Below are positions 25,470-35,633 of a stretch of 64,000 bases of DNA, in pieces (positions within the stretch are counted from its first letter, which is position 1; every line of letters begins with the position of its first letter). The notes under the pieces are model-generated. The model saw nothing but the letters and a program-made list of their open reading frames with translations, had not been told where the DNA came from and searched no databases. The stretch comes from Gammaproteobacteria bacterium. Its GTDB lineage: Bacteria; Pseudomonadota; Gammaproteobacteria; GCA-001735895. The stretch spans positions 1 to 64,000 of the forward strand of contig JAOTYD010000007.1 in the NCBI GenBank assembly GCA_029862005.1, in the 5' to 3' direction. Made by a program: the position numbers and the translations under genes.

Positions 25470-27266
25470 ATGCGCATGGAGTTAATACGCAATTTTTCCA
25501 TTATTGCTCATATCGATCATGGAAAATCCACGTTGGCTGATCGGTTTATTCAGCTATGCGGGGGATTGAGTGAGCGCGAAATGGAGGCGCAGGTGCTGGA
25601 TACGATGGATCTGGAGCGTGAACGCGGTATCACGATTAAGGCACAAAGCGTCTCGCTCAATTACAAGGCTCGCGATGGCAAGCTGTACACTCTCAATTTC
25701 ATCGATACGCCGGGCCATGTGGATTTTTCCTACGAGGTGTCGAGATCGCTCGCGGCCTGCGAAGGCGCCTTGTTGATAGTCGATGCCTCCCAGGGCGTCG
25801 AAGCGCAAAGTGTCGCCAATTGCTATACCGCTATCGATCTGGATCTCGAGGTAATCCCGGTGCTGAACAAGATAGATTTGCCCGCTGCCGAACCGGATCG
25901 CGTAAAACTCGAAATCGAGGAAATCATTGGACTCGATACCTCCGAGGCAATCCAGATCAGCGCCAAAACCGGGATTGGAATCGAGGATTTACTGGAGCAG
26001 ATCATCGAAAAGATTCCGCCACCGGGTGGTTCGGAAGACAACCGGACCCAGGCGTTGGTGATTGACTCGTGGTTCGATAATTACGTCGGAGTCATTACCC
26101 TGGTGCGCGTCATGGAGGGTCAGATAAAACCCAAACAAAAAATCAGGATGATGTCGAGTGGACAGGAATTCCTGGTCGAAAAGGTTGGAATCTTTACACC
26201 CAAACGCAAGGAAACCGAAAAACTGCAGGCCGGAAGCGTTGGATTTATCATAGCGGGTATCAAGGACATCGAATTGGCCCGGGTGGGCGATACCATTACG
26301 CTGTCGCAACAACCGGCCGACGAGGCGCTGGCAGATTTCAAACAGGTGCAGCCGCGCGTATTTGCCGGCCTGTTCCCGATTAGCTCTGATGATTACGAAG
26401 ATTGCCGCGAGGCGCTTAAAAAACTGAAGCTAAACGATGCCGCGTTGCAGTTTGAACCTGAAACCTCGCAGGCGCTCGGCTTTGGATTTCGCTGTGGCTT
26501 TCTAGGCATGCTGCACATGGAGATTGTGCAGGAAAGGCTAGAGCGGGAATACGACCTTGACCTGATTACCACGGCACCGACCGTTGTCTACCAGGTTGAA
26601 ACGACGGCCGGTGAACTGGTCGAAATCCATAATCCCGCGGATTTACCGCCCATCAACAAGATCAATGAAATACGCGAGCCGATTATTCAGGCCAACATAC
26701 TATTGCCGGAGGCTTATATTGGCGCGGTCATTTCACTTTGTATCGAAAAAAGGGGAGTACAGAAGGACATGCAGTTCCTCGGCAACCAGGTATCGCTGGT
26801 TTTCGAGCTGCCGCTGAGTGAGGTGGTCCTCGACTTTTTTGATCGCCTGAAATCGGTCAGTCGTGGCTACGCATCATTTGACTACGAGTTTCTGCGCTTC
26901 GAAGCATCGAACCTGGTTAAACTCGATGTGCTGATCAACACCGAAAAAGTGGATGCACTGTCACTTATCGTGCATCGCAGCAATGCGGATTACCGGGGAC
27001 GGGAGCTGGCTTCCAAAATGAAAGAACTGATTCCCCGGCAGATGTTCGATGTGGCGATACAGGCTGCTATCGGCTCTAATATTATTGCCCGCACGAATGT
27101 CAAGGCGTTGCGTAAGAACGTGACGGCTAAATGTTATGGTGGTGATGTCACGCGCAAGCGGAAATTGCTTGAGAAGCAAAAAGCCGGTAAAAAGCGTATG
27201 AAACAGGTCGGCAGCGTCGAGATTCCACAAGACGCTTTCCTTGCAGTATTAAAAGTAGATAGCTAA
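25470..27266 (+). CDS. lepA: Elongation factor 4 (LepA)
   Basis: LepA is a ribosome-associated GTPase related to EF-G, involved in translation or 30S biogenesis. The 598-residue protein has the standard length. The G domain shows [39 protein letters not shown] and LNKIDLP. The LepA-specific C-terminal domain includes RAKCYGG-type sequence ([18 protein letters not shown]). ATG at 25470 or 25476 can serve as start. It is followed by lepB after 33 bp, the conserved lepA-lepB pairing. Confidence 0.98.
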   Translation: MRMELIRNFSIIAHIDHGKSTLADRFIQLCGGLSEREMEAQVLDTMDLERERGITIKAQSVSLNYKARDGKLYTLNFIDTPGHVDFSYEVSRSLAACEGALLIVDASQGVEAQSVANCYTAIDLDLEVIPVLNKIDLPAAEPDRVKLEIEEIIGLDTSEAIQISAKTGIGIEDLLEQIIEKIPPPGGSEDNRTQALVIDSWFDNYVGVITLVRVMEGQIKPKQKIRMMSSGQEFLVEKVGIFTPKRKETEKLQAGSVGFIIAGIKDIELARVGDTITLSQQPADEALADFKQVQPRVFAGLFPISSDDYEDCREALKKLKLNDAALQFEPETSQALGFGFRCGFLGMLHMEIVQERLEREYDLDLITTAPTVVYQVETTAGELVEIHNPADLPPINKINEIREPIIQANILLPEAYIGAVISLCIEKRGVQKDMQFLGNQVSLVFELPLSEVVLDFFDRLKSVSRGYASFDYEFLRFEASNLVKLDVLINTEKVDALSLIVHRSNADYRGRELASKMKELIPRQMFDVAIQAAIGSNIIARTNVKALRKNVTAKCYGGDVTRKRKLLEKQKAGKKRMKQVGSVEIPQDAFLAVLKVDS

Positions 27267-27299
27267 TTACTGTTGTCGCACGAGGTAGAGACATACTGA

Positions 27300-28130
27300 A
27301 TGGTCCATTTTGATTTCGAGTTTTTATTGTTAATACTGACCGCGGTGACCGGCGTAATCTGGCTTGCCGATGTGCTCCTGCTGGCACGTTTGCGACAGCA
27401 ACCCGCGACCAGCAAGATTAAAAAGGAACCGCTTGTAATTGAGTACTCGCGGGCTTTTTTTCCGGTCCTGATAGCAGTTCTGGTACTGCGTGCCTTCCTG
27501 TTTGAACCGTTTCGCATACCGTCGGGCTCGATGATGCCGACGCTGCTGGTGGGTGATTTTATCCTGGTTAACAAGTTTACCTATGGCTTGAGAATGCCGG
27601 TCTGGCAAACCCGCATTACCAGGGGTAGTAAGCCGAAGCGTGGCGATGTGGTCGTTTTCCGCTATCCTCAGGATGAGTCACAGGATTATATTAAGCGAAT
27701 AGTGGGATTACCCGGTGACCACGTTGGATACTATAATCGACGTTTATCGATTAATGGTAAGCAGCTGGATATCAAGGCTGACGGTGTTTACGAGGGACTG
27801 GGTGATTTGAACAAAATGCAGTATGCGAACGGATGTGACCGTGCCGGTGCCGATTGCCAGGTATTTCTAGAGCGGGTTGACCAGGCGGAGTACACAGTCA
27901 TGACCAATCCAGGATCTACATTTGGTGTTAATGGTGAACTATTCGTACCGGAAGGGCATTACTTCGTGATGGGGGATAATCGCGATCACAGTAATGACAG
28001 CAGAATCTGGGGTTACGTACCCGAAGATAACCTGGTTGGAAAGGCTGTCATGATCTGGATGCACTGGGACTGGCGTAAAGACGGCACCGGGCTGGAATTG
28101 TCCAGGGTTGGCCGTAAAATTTCGAACTGA
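27300..28130 (+). CDS. lepB: Signal peptidase I
   Basis: LepB cleaves signal peptides of exported proteins at the periplasmic face. The 276-residue protein has two N-terminal membrane helices (about residues 5-27 and 52-70). The catalytic serine is in RIPSGSMMPTLL and the lysine in DYIKRIVGLPGD; the conserved FVMGDNRDHSNDSRIWG box follows. Length is somewhat shorter than E. coli (324), as in Pseudomonas. A DUF4845 gene and rnc follow closely. Confidence 0.96.
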   Translation: MVHFDFEFLLLILTAVTGVIWLADVLLLARLRQQPATSKIKKEPLVIEYSRAFFPVLIAVLVLRAFLFEPFRIPSGSMMPTLLVGDFILVNKFTYGLRMPVWQTRITRGSKPKRGDVVVFRYPQDESQDYIKRIVGLPGDHVGYYNRRLSINGKQLDIKADGVYEGLGDLNKMQYANGCDRAGADCQVFLERVDQAEYTVMTNPGSTFGVNGELFVPEGHYFVMGDNRDHSNDSRIWGYVPEDNLVGKAVMIWMHWDWRKDGTGLELSRVGRKISN

Positions 28131-28140
28131 GGAAATGATG

Positions 28141-28524
28141 ATGAATAGATCAACGAACTCAAAACGCCGACAAAGAGGTATGTCCAGTTTTGGCTGGATT
28201 GCCGTGTTCGGTATATTCGCATTACTACTGCTAATGTTTTTCAAGGTTTTCCCGTTTTATTACGGTAATTATCAACTCAGGGCGGCATTGGACGGTTTGG
28301 CACAAGATACACAGATAGATTCGAAATCCAAGAAAGCGATCTGGCTATCCCTGCAAAAACGTCTATTCATAAATGAAGTCAGGGCCATCCGGCGAGAACA
28401 TGTGACCATGGAACGCAAGGATGGTAAAACCACGGTAACTATCGACTACGAAGTCAGAGATAATTATCTTGGGCCCCTGTTTATCGGCGCCCATTTCGTT
28501 GAAAGCGTAGTGATTGAGCGGTGA
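28141..28524 (+). CDS. DUF4845 membrane protein
   Basis: This 127-residue protein has one N-terminal membrane helix (about residues 16-35, GWIAVFGIFALLLLMFFKVF) after a basic RRQRG segment, then a small periplasmic domain. Proteins of this family sit between lepB and rnc in many Gammaproteobacteria, as here; the function is unknown. Three ATG codons occur in a row (28135, 28138, 28141). The third has the best spacing to the GAGG ribosome binding site. Its stop overlaps the GTG start of rnc by four bases. Confidence 0.85.
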   Translation: MNRSTNSKRRQRGMSSFGWIAVFGIFALLLLMFFKVFPFYYGNYQLRAALDGLAQDTQIDSKSKKAIWLSLQKRLFINEVRAIRREHVTMERKDGKTTVTIDYEVRDNYLGPLFIGAHFVESVVIER

Positions 28525-29192
28525 ATGCAGAAGAATTCTGCGCACTTACCGGATATCAATTCAGGCAGCAGGATTTACTGGATCAGGCGCTGACCCATCG
28601 CAGCTACTCGCGCAGCAATAACAACGAACGCCTCGAGTTTCTCGGCGACAGCATTCTCAACCTGATCATTTCAAATCATATTTACCTGCGCTTCACGGAT
28701 GCAGACGAGGGAGACCTGAGTCGTCTGCGTGCTTCCCTGGTAAAAAAAGAAACCCTGGCGCAGGTCGCCACGGGAATCGGACTGGGAGATCATATTCACC
28801 TGGGGGGCGGGGAACTGAAAAGTGGCGGTTATCGCCGTGCATCCATTCTTTCTGATGCACTGGAAGCGATCATTGGCGCCGTTTACCTGGATAGCGATTA
28901 CGAGCAGGCCGAAACCACGGTTTTGCGTCTCTTCGAGGCACATTTACAAGGTATCGATGAAAGCGCCAATCTGCGAGATCCCAAGACGCAACTTCAGGAA
29001 TACCTGCAGGCGCATAAAAAACACCTCCCCCGTTACCTGGTTGAGCAAACCAGCGGTAAATCTCATGATCAGGTCTTTACCGTCAGCTGTAACGTTTCTG
29101 ACCTCGATATGCAAACCGAGGGCAAGGGCTCGAGTCGCAAGAAAGCGGAACAACGGGCTGCACAAAAAGTACTGGACCAGTTGAAAATATGA
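28521..29192 (+). CDS. rnc: Ribonuclease III
   Basis: RNase III cleaves double-stranded RNA and processes rRNA precursors. The 223-residue protein carries the signature NERLEFLGDSILN with catalytic Glu and Asp. A second acidic patch is in LSDALEAIIGAVYLD. The C-terminal double-stranded RNA-binding domain spans about residues 153-222 (DPKTQLQEYLQ; KAEQRAAQKVL). It starts at GTG 28521 and overlaps era by four bases. The rnc-era-recO-pdxJ-acpS order is standard. Confidence 0.98.
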   Translation: MNAEEFCALTGYQFRQQDLLDQALTHRSYSRSNNNERLEFLGDSILNLIISNHIYLRFTDADEGDLSRLRASLVKKETLAQVATGIGLGDHIHLGGGELKSGGYRRASILSDALEAIIGAVYLDSDYEQAETTVLRLFEAHLQGIDESANLRDPKTQLQEYLQAHKKHLPRYLVEQTSGKSHDQVFTVSCNVSDLDMQTEGKGSSRKKAEQRAAQKVLDQLKI

Positions 29193-30088
29193 TGGATGCG
29201 TTTCGCTGTGGGTACGTTGCACTGATCGGCAAACCCAACACTGGCAAATCGACCTTAATGAATGCACTGGTCGGACATAAACTCAGCATCACGGCGCATC
29301 GACCGCAAACCACTCGCCATCAAATTCTAGGGATCAAGACGACCGAGGCCTACCAGTGCATTTTCGTTGATACCCCCGGACTTCATGATGCCAATAAAAA
29401 GGCAATCCACCGTTACATGAATCGTGCTGCAACCAGTATGCTGGACGATGCTGACCTGATCTGCGTGCTGCTCGACGTATCGAATTTTACCGGGGAAGAT
29501 GAAAAGATCCTGCAGCGTGTGGCGAACTATGGCAAGGTGCTGGTTGTGCTCAACAAGATAGATCAACGAAGTCGCGAATCCTGCTTGCCGGTGATGCAGA
29601 AAATCTCGCAGCAGGTACCTGATTTTGAATGTATCCCGGTGTCGGCACTGAACGGGGATAACCTGGAGCGCCTGGAGCAATTGATAGTGGCGTGTTTGCC
29701 GGTTGCCGTGCCGCAGTTTCCGGATGATCAGCTGACCGATAAATCGATGCGATTTATCTGCTCTGAAATTATACGCGAAAAGCTGTTTCGCGAGCTTAAA
29801 CAGGAATTGCCCTACTCGATTACGGTTAACATCGATTACTATACCGAGGAAGTCGATATCACGCGCATATCGGCAACCATCTGGGTTGAACGCAAGTCGC
29901 AGAAAGCGATAGTCATCGGAAAAAACGGAAGCCTGCTGAAAAAAATAGGGTCCCTGGCACGCGCCGATATAGAAAGGCTGGTTGAAACAAAAGTGTACCT
30001 GCAGCTTTGGGTGAAGGTACGCACAGACTGGTCTGATGACGAACAGTCGCTGGCGGCTTTTGGCTATTCGGATGGAAGCCAGGGTTAG
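29189..30088 (+). CDS. era: GTPase Era
   Basis: Era is an essential GTPase that binds the 3' end of 16S rRNA during 30S maturation. The 299-residue protein shows GKPNTGKSTLMNALVG (G1), the switch region HRPQTTRH, DTPGLHDANKKA (G3), NKID (G4) and SALNGDNL (G5). A C-terminal KH domain contains KAIVIGKNGSLLKKIG. The ATGA overlap with rnc and the overlap of its 3' end with recO indicate translational coupling. Confidence 0.98.
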   Translation: MMDAFRCGYVALIGKPNTGKSTLMNALVGHKLSITAHRPQTTRHQILGIKTTEAYQCIFVDTPGLHDANKKAIHRYMNRAATSMLDDADLICVLLDVSNFTGEDEKILQRVANYGKVLVVLNKIDQRSRESCLPVMQKISQQVPDFECIPVSALNGDNLERLEQLIVACLPVAVPQFPDDQLTDKSMRFICSEIIREKLFRELKQELPYSITVNIDYYTEEVDITRISATIWVERKSQKAIVIGKNGSLLKKIGSLARADIERLVETKVYLQLWVKVRTDWSDDEQSLAAFGYSDGSQG

Positions 30089-30770
30089 CGACCAGTTGTC
30101 TTTTATTCTGCGTCGGCGCGACTGGCAGAATACCAGCCTGATGCTGGATTTTTTTACCCGGGACCATGGATGTATCCGCGCCATTGCCAGGGGTGCACGT
30201 CGTAACCCGGCAAAAGCGCCGTACCAGCCCTTTGCAATGCTGAGTATCAGCTGGGTGGGCAGACAGGAACTAAAAACCCTGACCGCTATCGAAGGTCAGT
30301 CGCTGCCGGTCGATGAAAAAAACTACCTGGCATTGTTATATGTGAATGAATTACTGGCCGCGTTACTGCCGCAAGGGGAAGCTAATCCGGATGTATTTGC
30401 CAGCTACCAGTTACTATTACAGCATTCGACGGGTGAAATAGGCGAAGCCGAATTACGAAAATTTGAACTCGAATTGATGCAGTTACTCGGCTATTTTCCC
30501 GAGCTGTCACGGGATGCGGCGAGCGGCCTGGAAATCAGGGCAGACGCTTTTTACCAGTTTGTCATCAATAGTGGTTTTATCAGCTGCTCGAACGCTGCCA
30601 GGGATTCCGTGAAAGGACAGGTCGTGATCGACTGGTCCACAGGTGATTACGGCAAGCCGGCCGTACTGCGCCTCGCCAAAACGGCGCTGCGGAGTACTAT
30701 TGACTTTAACTTGCATGGAAAAACGCTAAAATCGCGCGATGTTTATCTTGAAATGATGAAACGAAAATGA
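30072..30770 (+). CDS. recO: DNA repair protein RecO
   Basis: RecO helps load RecA onto SSB-covered single-stranded DNA in the RecFOR pathway. The 232-residue protein has the N-terminal OB-fold ([38 protein letters not shown]) and a helical C-terminal part ([32 protein letters not shown]). The ATG at 30072 starts the conserved region and overlaps the end of era by 17 bases; the in-frame start at 30036 is not supported. It overlaps pdxJ by four bases. Confidence 0.95.
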   Translation: MEARVSDQLSFILRRRDWQNTSLMLDFFTRDHGCIRAIARGARRNPAKAPYQPFAMLSISWVGRQELKTLTAIEGQSLPVDEKNYLALLYVNELLAALLPQGEANPDVFASYQLLLQHSTGEIGEAELRKFELELMQLLGYFPELSRDAASGLEIRADAFYQFVINSGFISCSNAARDSVKGQVVIDWSTGDYGKPAVLRLAKTALRSTIDFNLHGKTLKSRDVYLEMMKRK

Positions 30771-31507
30771 CGAGCACGGTAACCCTGGGTGTCAATATTG
30801 ATCATGTCGCAACGCTGCGTCAGGCACGCGGCACGCGTTTCCCCGACCCCGTATATGCAGCCCAGGTGGCCGAACATTCAGGCGCTGACTCGATCACCTT
30901 TCACCTGCGGGAAGATCGACGTCATATCCAGGAACGCGATGCGCTACTGCTCAAGCAGGTGGTCAATACCAAGCTCAACCTGGAAATCGCCATTACCGAC
31001 GAAATGATAGCGTTTGCGACGGATTTCAGGGCTGAAGACGTTTGCCTGGTACCGGAAAAACGCGAAGAACTCACGACCGAGGGTGGCCTGCATGTCGCCG
31101 GCCAGGTTGAACAGGTGCGATCGGCCTGTACTCGCCTGGCAGAAGTCGGAACCCGGGTATCACCCTTTATCGACGCGAGTCGGGACCAGATTGACGCCGT
31201 AATCGAATGCGGTGCGCCGTGTATCGAGATTCATACAGGACACTATGCGGATGCGCATGGGGATGAACAATTACGTTTGCTGGAAGAAATAAACGAGGCG
31301 GCGGCCTACGCGCATGCGAAAGGTTTGCAGGTCAATGCGGGTCACGGGCTGAATCGACATAACGTAACCCCGATAGCGGCGAATCCGCTGATAACCGAAC
31401 TGAATATCGGACATGCCATTATTGCCGATGCTGTTTTCCTGGGCCTGGAGCAGGCGATTCGGGATATCAAACGACTGATTATAGACGCGAGAGCACGGGG
31501 ATCATGA
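30767..31507 (+). CDS. pdxJ: Pyridoxine 5'-phosphate synthase
   Basis: PdxJ condenses 1-deoxyxylulose 5-phosphate with 3-amino-1-hydroxyacetone 1-phosphate to give PNP, the vitamin B6 precursor. The 246-residue TIM-barrel protein shows [68 protein letters not shown] and NAGHGLN, all family hallmarks. It overlaps both neighbours by four bases. Several PLP enzymes are in this window (IlvE, CysM, CBS, CGL). Confidence 0.98.
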   Translation: MTSTVTLGVNIDHVATLRQARGTRFPDPVYAAQVAEHSGADSITFHLREDRRHIQERDALLLKQVVNTKLNLEIAITDEMIAFATDFRAEDVCLVPEKREELTTEGGLHVAGQVEQVRSACTRLAEVGTRVSPFIDASRDQIDAVIECGAPCIEIHTGHYADAHGDEQLRLLEEINEAAAYAHAKGLQVNAGHGLNRHNVTPIAANPLITELNIGHAIIADAVFLGLEQAIRDIKRLIIDARARGS

Positions 31508-31881
31508 TTGTCGGTATTGGGGTAGATATTGCGGAAACGGCCCGTTTCGAAAAATTGAGTTCGAAGTTTGGTGCTCGTTTTGCGCGTCGTATTTTAACGG
31601 ATGATGAACTCGTGGAGTTCGATCGACGCCGACAGTCGAATAATTATCTCGCCACGCGATTTGCCGCGAAAGAAGCGGCTGCCAAGGCGCTCGGAACCGG
31701 AATCGGCGAGCAGTTCGGGTTCCACTCGATTCAGATCGACAATAACGAACAGGGGAAACCTCAGCTTCGATTCATTGGCAGCGCGACTGATCTGGTTTCC
31801 CGCCTGAAAATCAAAAATGCAATGATCTCGTTATCCGACGAGAAACATTACGTGGTCGCGATGGTGGTGCTCGAGTCCTAG
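31504..31881 (+). CDS. acpS: Holo-[acyl-carrier-protein] synthase
   Basis: AcpS transfers the 4'-phosphopantetheine arm of coenzyme A to apo-ACP. The 125-residue protein has the family length. [16 protein letters not shown] carries the metal-binding Asp, and [21 protein letters not shown] carries the conserved Glu/Lys helix. [16 protein letters not shown] ends the fold. It is the last gene of the lepA-to-acpS run. Its stop overlaps by four bases the convergent 3' end of the BarA-type kinase gene. Confidence 0.97.
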   Translation: MIVGIGVDIAETARFEKLSSKFGARFARRILTDDELVEFDRRRQSNNYLATRFAAKEAAAKALGTGIGEQFGFHSIQIDNNEQGKPQLRFIGSATDLVSRLKIKNAMISLSDEKHYVVAMVVLES

Positions 31882-34604
31882 CTTGATACGCCGTCTGCTT
31901 CCATTTGCTCGAGGTAGCGATCAACCTCCCGTTTTACGGCACTTAACTCGGAATTCAGTTTGTGTACCGACTGATCGAGCGACCCGTTGCCGCTGCTTGC
32001 CAGGGATTGTTCGAAACCTAATAACTTGCGCTTCAAGCGTGGCAGGCTGGTATAGCAGGTAACCCCGTGAAGCTTGTGCACGATTGCTGCAAGTCGATCC
32101 TGATCGAGCTGCGCCAGGGCCATTTCGAGTTGAAGCTGTTGATCCGGAATATCGCGCTGCAGAATTTCAAATATCTGCTTGAGCAAAGATTCGTTGTCAG
32201 CCGACAAGGCTAAAGATCTCGCATAGTCTAGCGAGCAGTCCGGATTTGAATCTTCAAGCTCGGATTTTATCGTATCGGGCAGTTTTCGACGTGGTTCACT
32301 ATCGAGCAAGCTGCGAAATTTTTCCTCGTCGAGGGGCTTGCCAAGAAAATAATCGAAGCCCTGCTCGATCAATTTTCCAGCCTCGTCGTTTACCACGTTT
32401 GCCGTCAAGGCGATGATCGGCGTCTTATCCGCCGGATTTTGCTTGCGTATCATGCGCAACAGGTTGACACCGTCGATATCGGGCATCTGTATATCGAGAA
32501 TAATCAGGTCAAATGTCTGTTTCCGGTAATACTGCAGCGCCTCTGTTCCATTCTCGGCTGCTACAACCCGGTGTCCCCAGAGCCGGATGAGTTCGCTGGC
32601 AAGTTTCAGGTTCACCGGATTATCGTCAACCAGCAGCACGTTTTTGCTGCGGACCGTTGGCCCGCGCTCGACCGGCGCCTGCTCTGGTAACTTCCCGGTC
32701 GCGCGGGCAACAATTTGTGCGATAGCCTGGCTGGTATTTATGACCGAAACGATTTCCGCATTGCCGGGTCGAACCGGCGATTGGCCACTTTCGTCATAGT
32801 CCATGACGATAACGCGGAGCTTGTTGTCAGCGACCAGGGCGACGACTTTTTCAAGATCGATACTCAGATGCCGTAAATCAAAAACCAGTAAATCTACGTG
32901 GGCGAGATTGCGCCGGATACACTGCAGGACCGGATCGCTGCCCTGTCGATTATCGACCTGGTGAGACTCGGTGTTGACGCCTGCGCGATCGAAAAGCGTA
33001 CGGACTTCCATCAGGCAATATTTATCGGCAGCGAAAATCATGGCCTTGCAGTCTTCGTTCGTGCTGGTGGTAACCTCCGGGGACCCGTCTTCGAGTCCTA
33101 AAGGCAGATTTAGCGTGAACTTCGAACCTTCGCCGGGTGTTGAAATCATTGAAATGTCTCCGCCCATCAGGGTCGCCAGGTTTTTACTGATGACCAGGCC
33201 CAGGCCAGTACCGGCAAAACGTCTGGTAGCGGAACTTTCAACCTGGCTAAAGGCCTGAAACAGCGATTGCTGGTCTTGCTCTGATATACCGATGCCGCTG
33301 TCTTCAACGGCAATTTCAATATCGACCCTGTCGAAACGCCTGTCTTTAAGACTGACCTTTATGACCACACGACCCTGATCGGTGAACTTGATCGCATTAC
33401 CGATGAGGTTTAGTAAGATTTGTTTGATTCTCAGCTTATCGCCAATAACACGGCGAGGCGTGTCACTGTAAATGATCAGGTTCAGATCGATATTCTTGGG
33501 TAACACGTTGATAAAAAGAATGTCGCGGGTTTGCTCAATCACTTCGTAAAGATCAAATGCCTCGCTGACTATTTGTAGTTTGCCCGATTCCATTTTCGAA
33601 AAATCGAGAATTTCGTTGACGATGTTGGTCAGGTCAGTGGTGGATTTCAGAATAATATCGACATGGCGCTGCTGAGACTGATCAAGCCTCGACTGGCTGA
33701 GCAAGCTGATAAAGCCCTTGATACCGTTGATCGGGGTACGGATTTCATGGCTCATATTGGCGAGAAATTCGGATTTGGTCCGATCGGCATTCAGTGCCTC
33801 GTCACGTGCCAGTCCCAGTTCACGATTTTTTGTTTCAAGGCTCGATATGGCCTCGTTAAGTTGCTGGGTCGCCTGCTGTATCCTTCGATTCAAAAGTCGG
33901 CGATTGGCCAGCAGGGCGTGCGTCATACGATTGAAACCCTGCTGTAATGCGCCAATCTCGTTCGGTTCTATCGGTTCAATCGTCTTACCGAGTTGGCCGG
34001 TTTCCACCAGCTTCAGGTGTGCCATCATTCGAAAAATCGGCTGTGTAATCCTGCGGCTGATAATCACGGTTAATATCACGGCCATCATCAAAATCGTGAC
34101 AAAAAACACGACTGCATCGGCAATGATCAGGCCGGTTGTCTGCTTTAACTGCTGGCGTGAAATATACAGGTGCACCCAGCCGAGAATGTCGGTCTTGCGT
34201 ACGTCGTCAATATCTGGTGCAAACACATCCGAGTGCTCGATACTCTGTGAGAGGATGGGCTGGTTAGAGTAGTAGTAGTCCGCAACATCCGATTGTTGGA
34301 AATCGGGAGAGACCGATTCTGTAATAAGATTTCCGTGCCGGTCGTAAATCGAGGCCAGAACAATATTGTTGCTGCCAACCGTTTGCGCCAGCAAATACTG
34401 GATTTGACTGTCGTTACCGGTAAACAGGTTAAATTCCGACGCACCGGCAATCTGGCGAGCGATTATCTGGCCCCTGCTTTGAAGCTGTTCATTAGCCTGC
34501 CCGATGCTGCCATTGATGTGTTGGTAGGTGAAAAACAGGTCGATAAGAAACACCGGGATAAGCGTGATCAGCAGAATCTGGTACTTGATGCCGAGGCGTT
34601 TCAT
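31878..34604 (-). CDS. barA: BarA/GacS-type hybrid sensor histidine kinase
   Basis: The 908-residue protein has the tripartite BarA/GacS layout. It has an N-terminal membrane helix, a periplasmic sensor domain (about residues 30-165), a second helix and HAMP. The HisKA domain carries the phosphorylated His in FLANMSHEIRTPING; an HATPase with SGIGISEQDQ follows. Then come a degenerate receiver-like segment, a true receiver (VLLVDDNPVN; LIILDIQMPDIDG) and a C-terminal HPt domain (HKLHGVTCY). In the known system it phosphorylates a GacA/UvrY response regulator, which drives small RNAs of the Csr/Rsm system; neither is in this window. Its start overlaps the upstream periplasmic protein gene by four bases. 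The neighbouring cysM-rlmD matches the gacS context in Pseudomonas. Confidence 0.93.
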   Translation of the reverse strand: MKRLGIKYQILLITLIPVFLIDLFFTYQHINGSIGQANEQLQSRGQIIARQIAGASEFNLFTGNDSQIQYLLAQTVGSNNIVLASIYDRHGNLITESVSPDFQQSDVADYYYSNQPILSQSIEHSDVFAPDIDDVRKTDILGWVHLYISRQQLKQTTGLIIADAVVFFVTILMMAVILTVIISRRITQPIFRMMAHLKLVETGQLGKTIEPIEPNEIGALQQGFNRMTHALLANRRLLNRRIQQATQQLNEAISSLETKNRELGLARDEALNADRTKSEFLANMSHEIRTPINGIKGFISLLSQSRLDQSQQRHVDIILKSTTDLTNIVNEILDFSKMESGKLQIVSEAFDLYEVIEQTRDILFINVLPKNIDLNLIIYSDTPRRVIGDKLRIKQILLNLIGNAIKFTDQGRVVIKVSLKDRRFDRVDIEIAVEDSGIGISEQDQQSLFQAFSQVESSATRRFAGTGLGLVISKNLATLMGGDISMISTPGEGSKFTLNLPLGLEDGSPEVTTSTNEDCKAMIFAADKYCLMEVRTLFDRAGVNTESHQVDNRQGSDPVLQCIRRNLAHVDLLVFDLRHLSIDLEKVVALVADNKLRVIVMDYDESGQSPVRPGNAEIVSVINTSQAIAQIVARATGKLPEQAPVERGPTVRSKNVLLVDDNPVNLKLASELIRLWGHRVVAAENGTEALQYYRKQTFDLIILDIQMPDIDGVNLLRMIRKQNPADKTPIIALTANVVNDEAGKLIEQGFDYFLGKPLDEEKFRSLLDSEPRRKLPDTIKSELEDSNPDCSLDYARSLALSADNESLLKQIFEILQRDIPDQQLQLEMALAQLDQDRLAAIVHKLHGVTCYTSLPRLKRKLLGFEQSLASSGNGSLDQSVHKLNSELSAVKREVDRYLEQMEADGVSS

Positions 34605-35512
34605 GGCTGTAGATTGTCTATTCTGGACCGCAACTCGTGCTCCCCGGGAAGATCGATACCCAGGGCATTTGCGACGCGCAAATTGGTTGCAATGGTGTAG
34701 AACCTTGGAAATTCTAACGGATTGTCAGCGCGCGCCTGACTACTAAGTGTTTGATTCAGTAATTGCGCCAGGTGTCTGCCGATGTCTACCGGGGAAGAAA
34801 ATATCGATGCCACGGCACCGGATTTCACATGGGCGGGCGAATAACTGATGGCCGGCTTTCGATTCCGATAGCTGCTCAACAGCACGCCTTTTAGCGTGTC
34901 ACGATTGTAAATCGATTGTCGAGGTAACATCAGTAACGCATCGTTTTGACGCAATAGTTGCCTGAGTACCGGTAGCAGTTTGTTAGCCTGGTTTACCCGG
35001 TACTGGTTTAACTTCAGATTAAACTCATCCAGGATTTGCGCCTGTTCTCGGTCTAAATCGATTTCGCTTTCCTCGATGATACCGACGCGTTCGATACCGA
35101 GCATGAGCTTGCAAAAAGCCAGGTACCGATACATGGGTTGATCCAGTACGATGGTCAGGTCATCGTCAGGTTGCAGATGGTGGTATTGCTCCAGCGTTAT
35201 GTAGGCGTTAATCGAGCTCGCTTCGGTGCCGAGTTGATCGACCGCCTCAACTGCCGGCTGGCCCAGAGCGACAAAGAAATCATATGGATCCGAGCCGGAT
35301 ATTGCATCCGCGAGATGCGGGGCCTCGATGACTTTGAAACGTGTTGCTGAATCAACGTGACTGATCAGGGTTCGGATGGTTTGATCAAAATAGGCGTTAT
35401 CGCTACTTTTAACAATGATTACCTGGCTTGCCGCCTGCACGGTTGTGATTATGCCAGTGACCAGAATGATCAATGCACTGAGAATTGATCTGATAAAGCG
35501 GCGATGCAGCAC
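34601..35512 (-). CDS. Periplasmic ABC substrate-binding-like protein coupled to the kinase
   Basis: The 303-residue protein has a signal peptide (hydrophobic stretch IRSILSALIILVTGIITT, cleavage near VQA). Its fold-like pattern (DFFVALGQPAVEAV; ERVGIIEES; ALLMLPRQSIYNRDTLKGVL; GRHLAQLLNQ) resembles the COG2984/ABC_sub_bind family. GTG 35512 is preferred as start because it directly precedes the signal peptide and follows GGGGAA; a TTG at 35551 is also open. No permease or ATPase is adjacent. Because it is translationally coupled to the BarA-type kinase (four-base overlap), I infer that it may deliver a signal to that kinase rather than feed a transporter. Ligand unknown. Confidence 0.75.
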   Translation of the reverse strand: MLHRRFIRSILSALIILVTGIITTVQAASQVIIVKSSDNAYFDQTIRTLISHVDSATRFKVIEAPHLADAISGSDPYDFFVALGQPAVEAVDQLGTEASSINAYITLEQYHHLQPDDDLTIVLDQPMYRYLAFCKLMLGIERVGIIEESEIDLDREQAQILDEFNLKLNQYRVNQANKLLPVLRQLLRQNDALLMLPRQSIYNRDTLKGVLLSSYRNRKPAISYSPAHVKSGAVASIFSSPVDIGRHLAQLLNQTLSSQARADNPLEFPRFYTIATNLRVANALGIDLPGEHELRSRIDNLQP

Positions 35513-35633
35513 GATTCCATTCCCCGTTAAAGTTTTAATACCGCAAGACAAATGAATACCTGCTTTGGCATGCCTGACGCTATTAAAGTAAACTGTTTTT
35601 CTTAGATTCCGTCCTGGATTATCTCGTTTTTAT

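Noticed and set aside
34601-35512. Periplasmic component of the iron ABC transporter at 14528
   Set aside because: It is 20 kb away, on the other strand, of a different family, and coupled to the sensor kinase gene.
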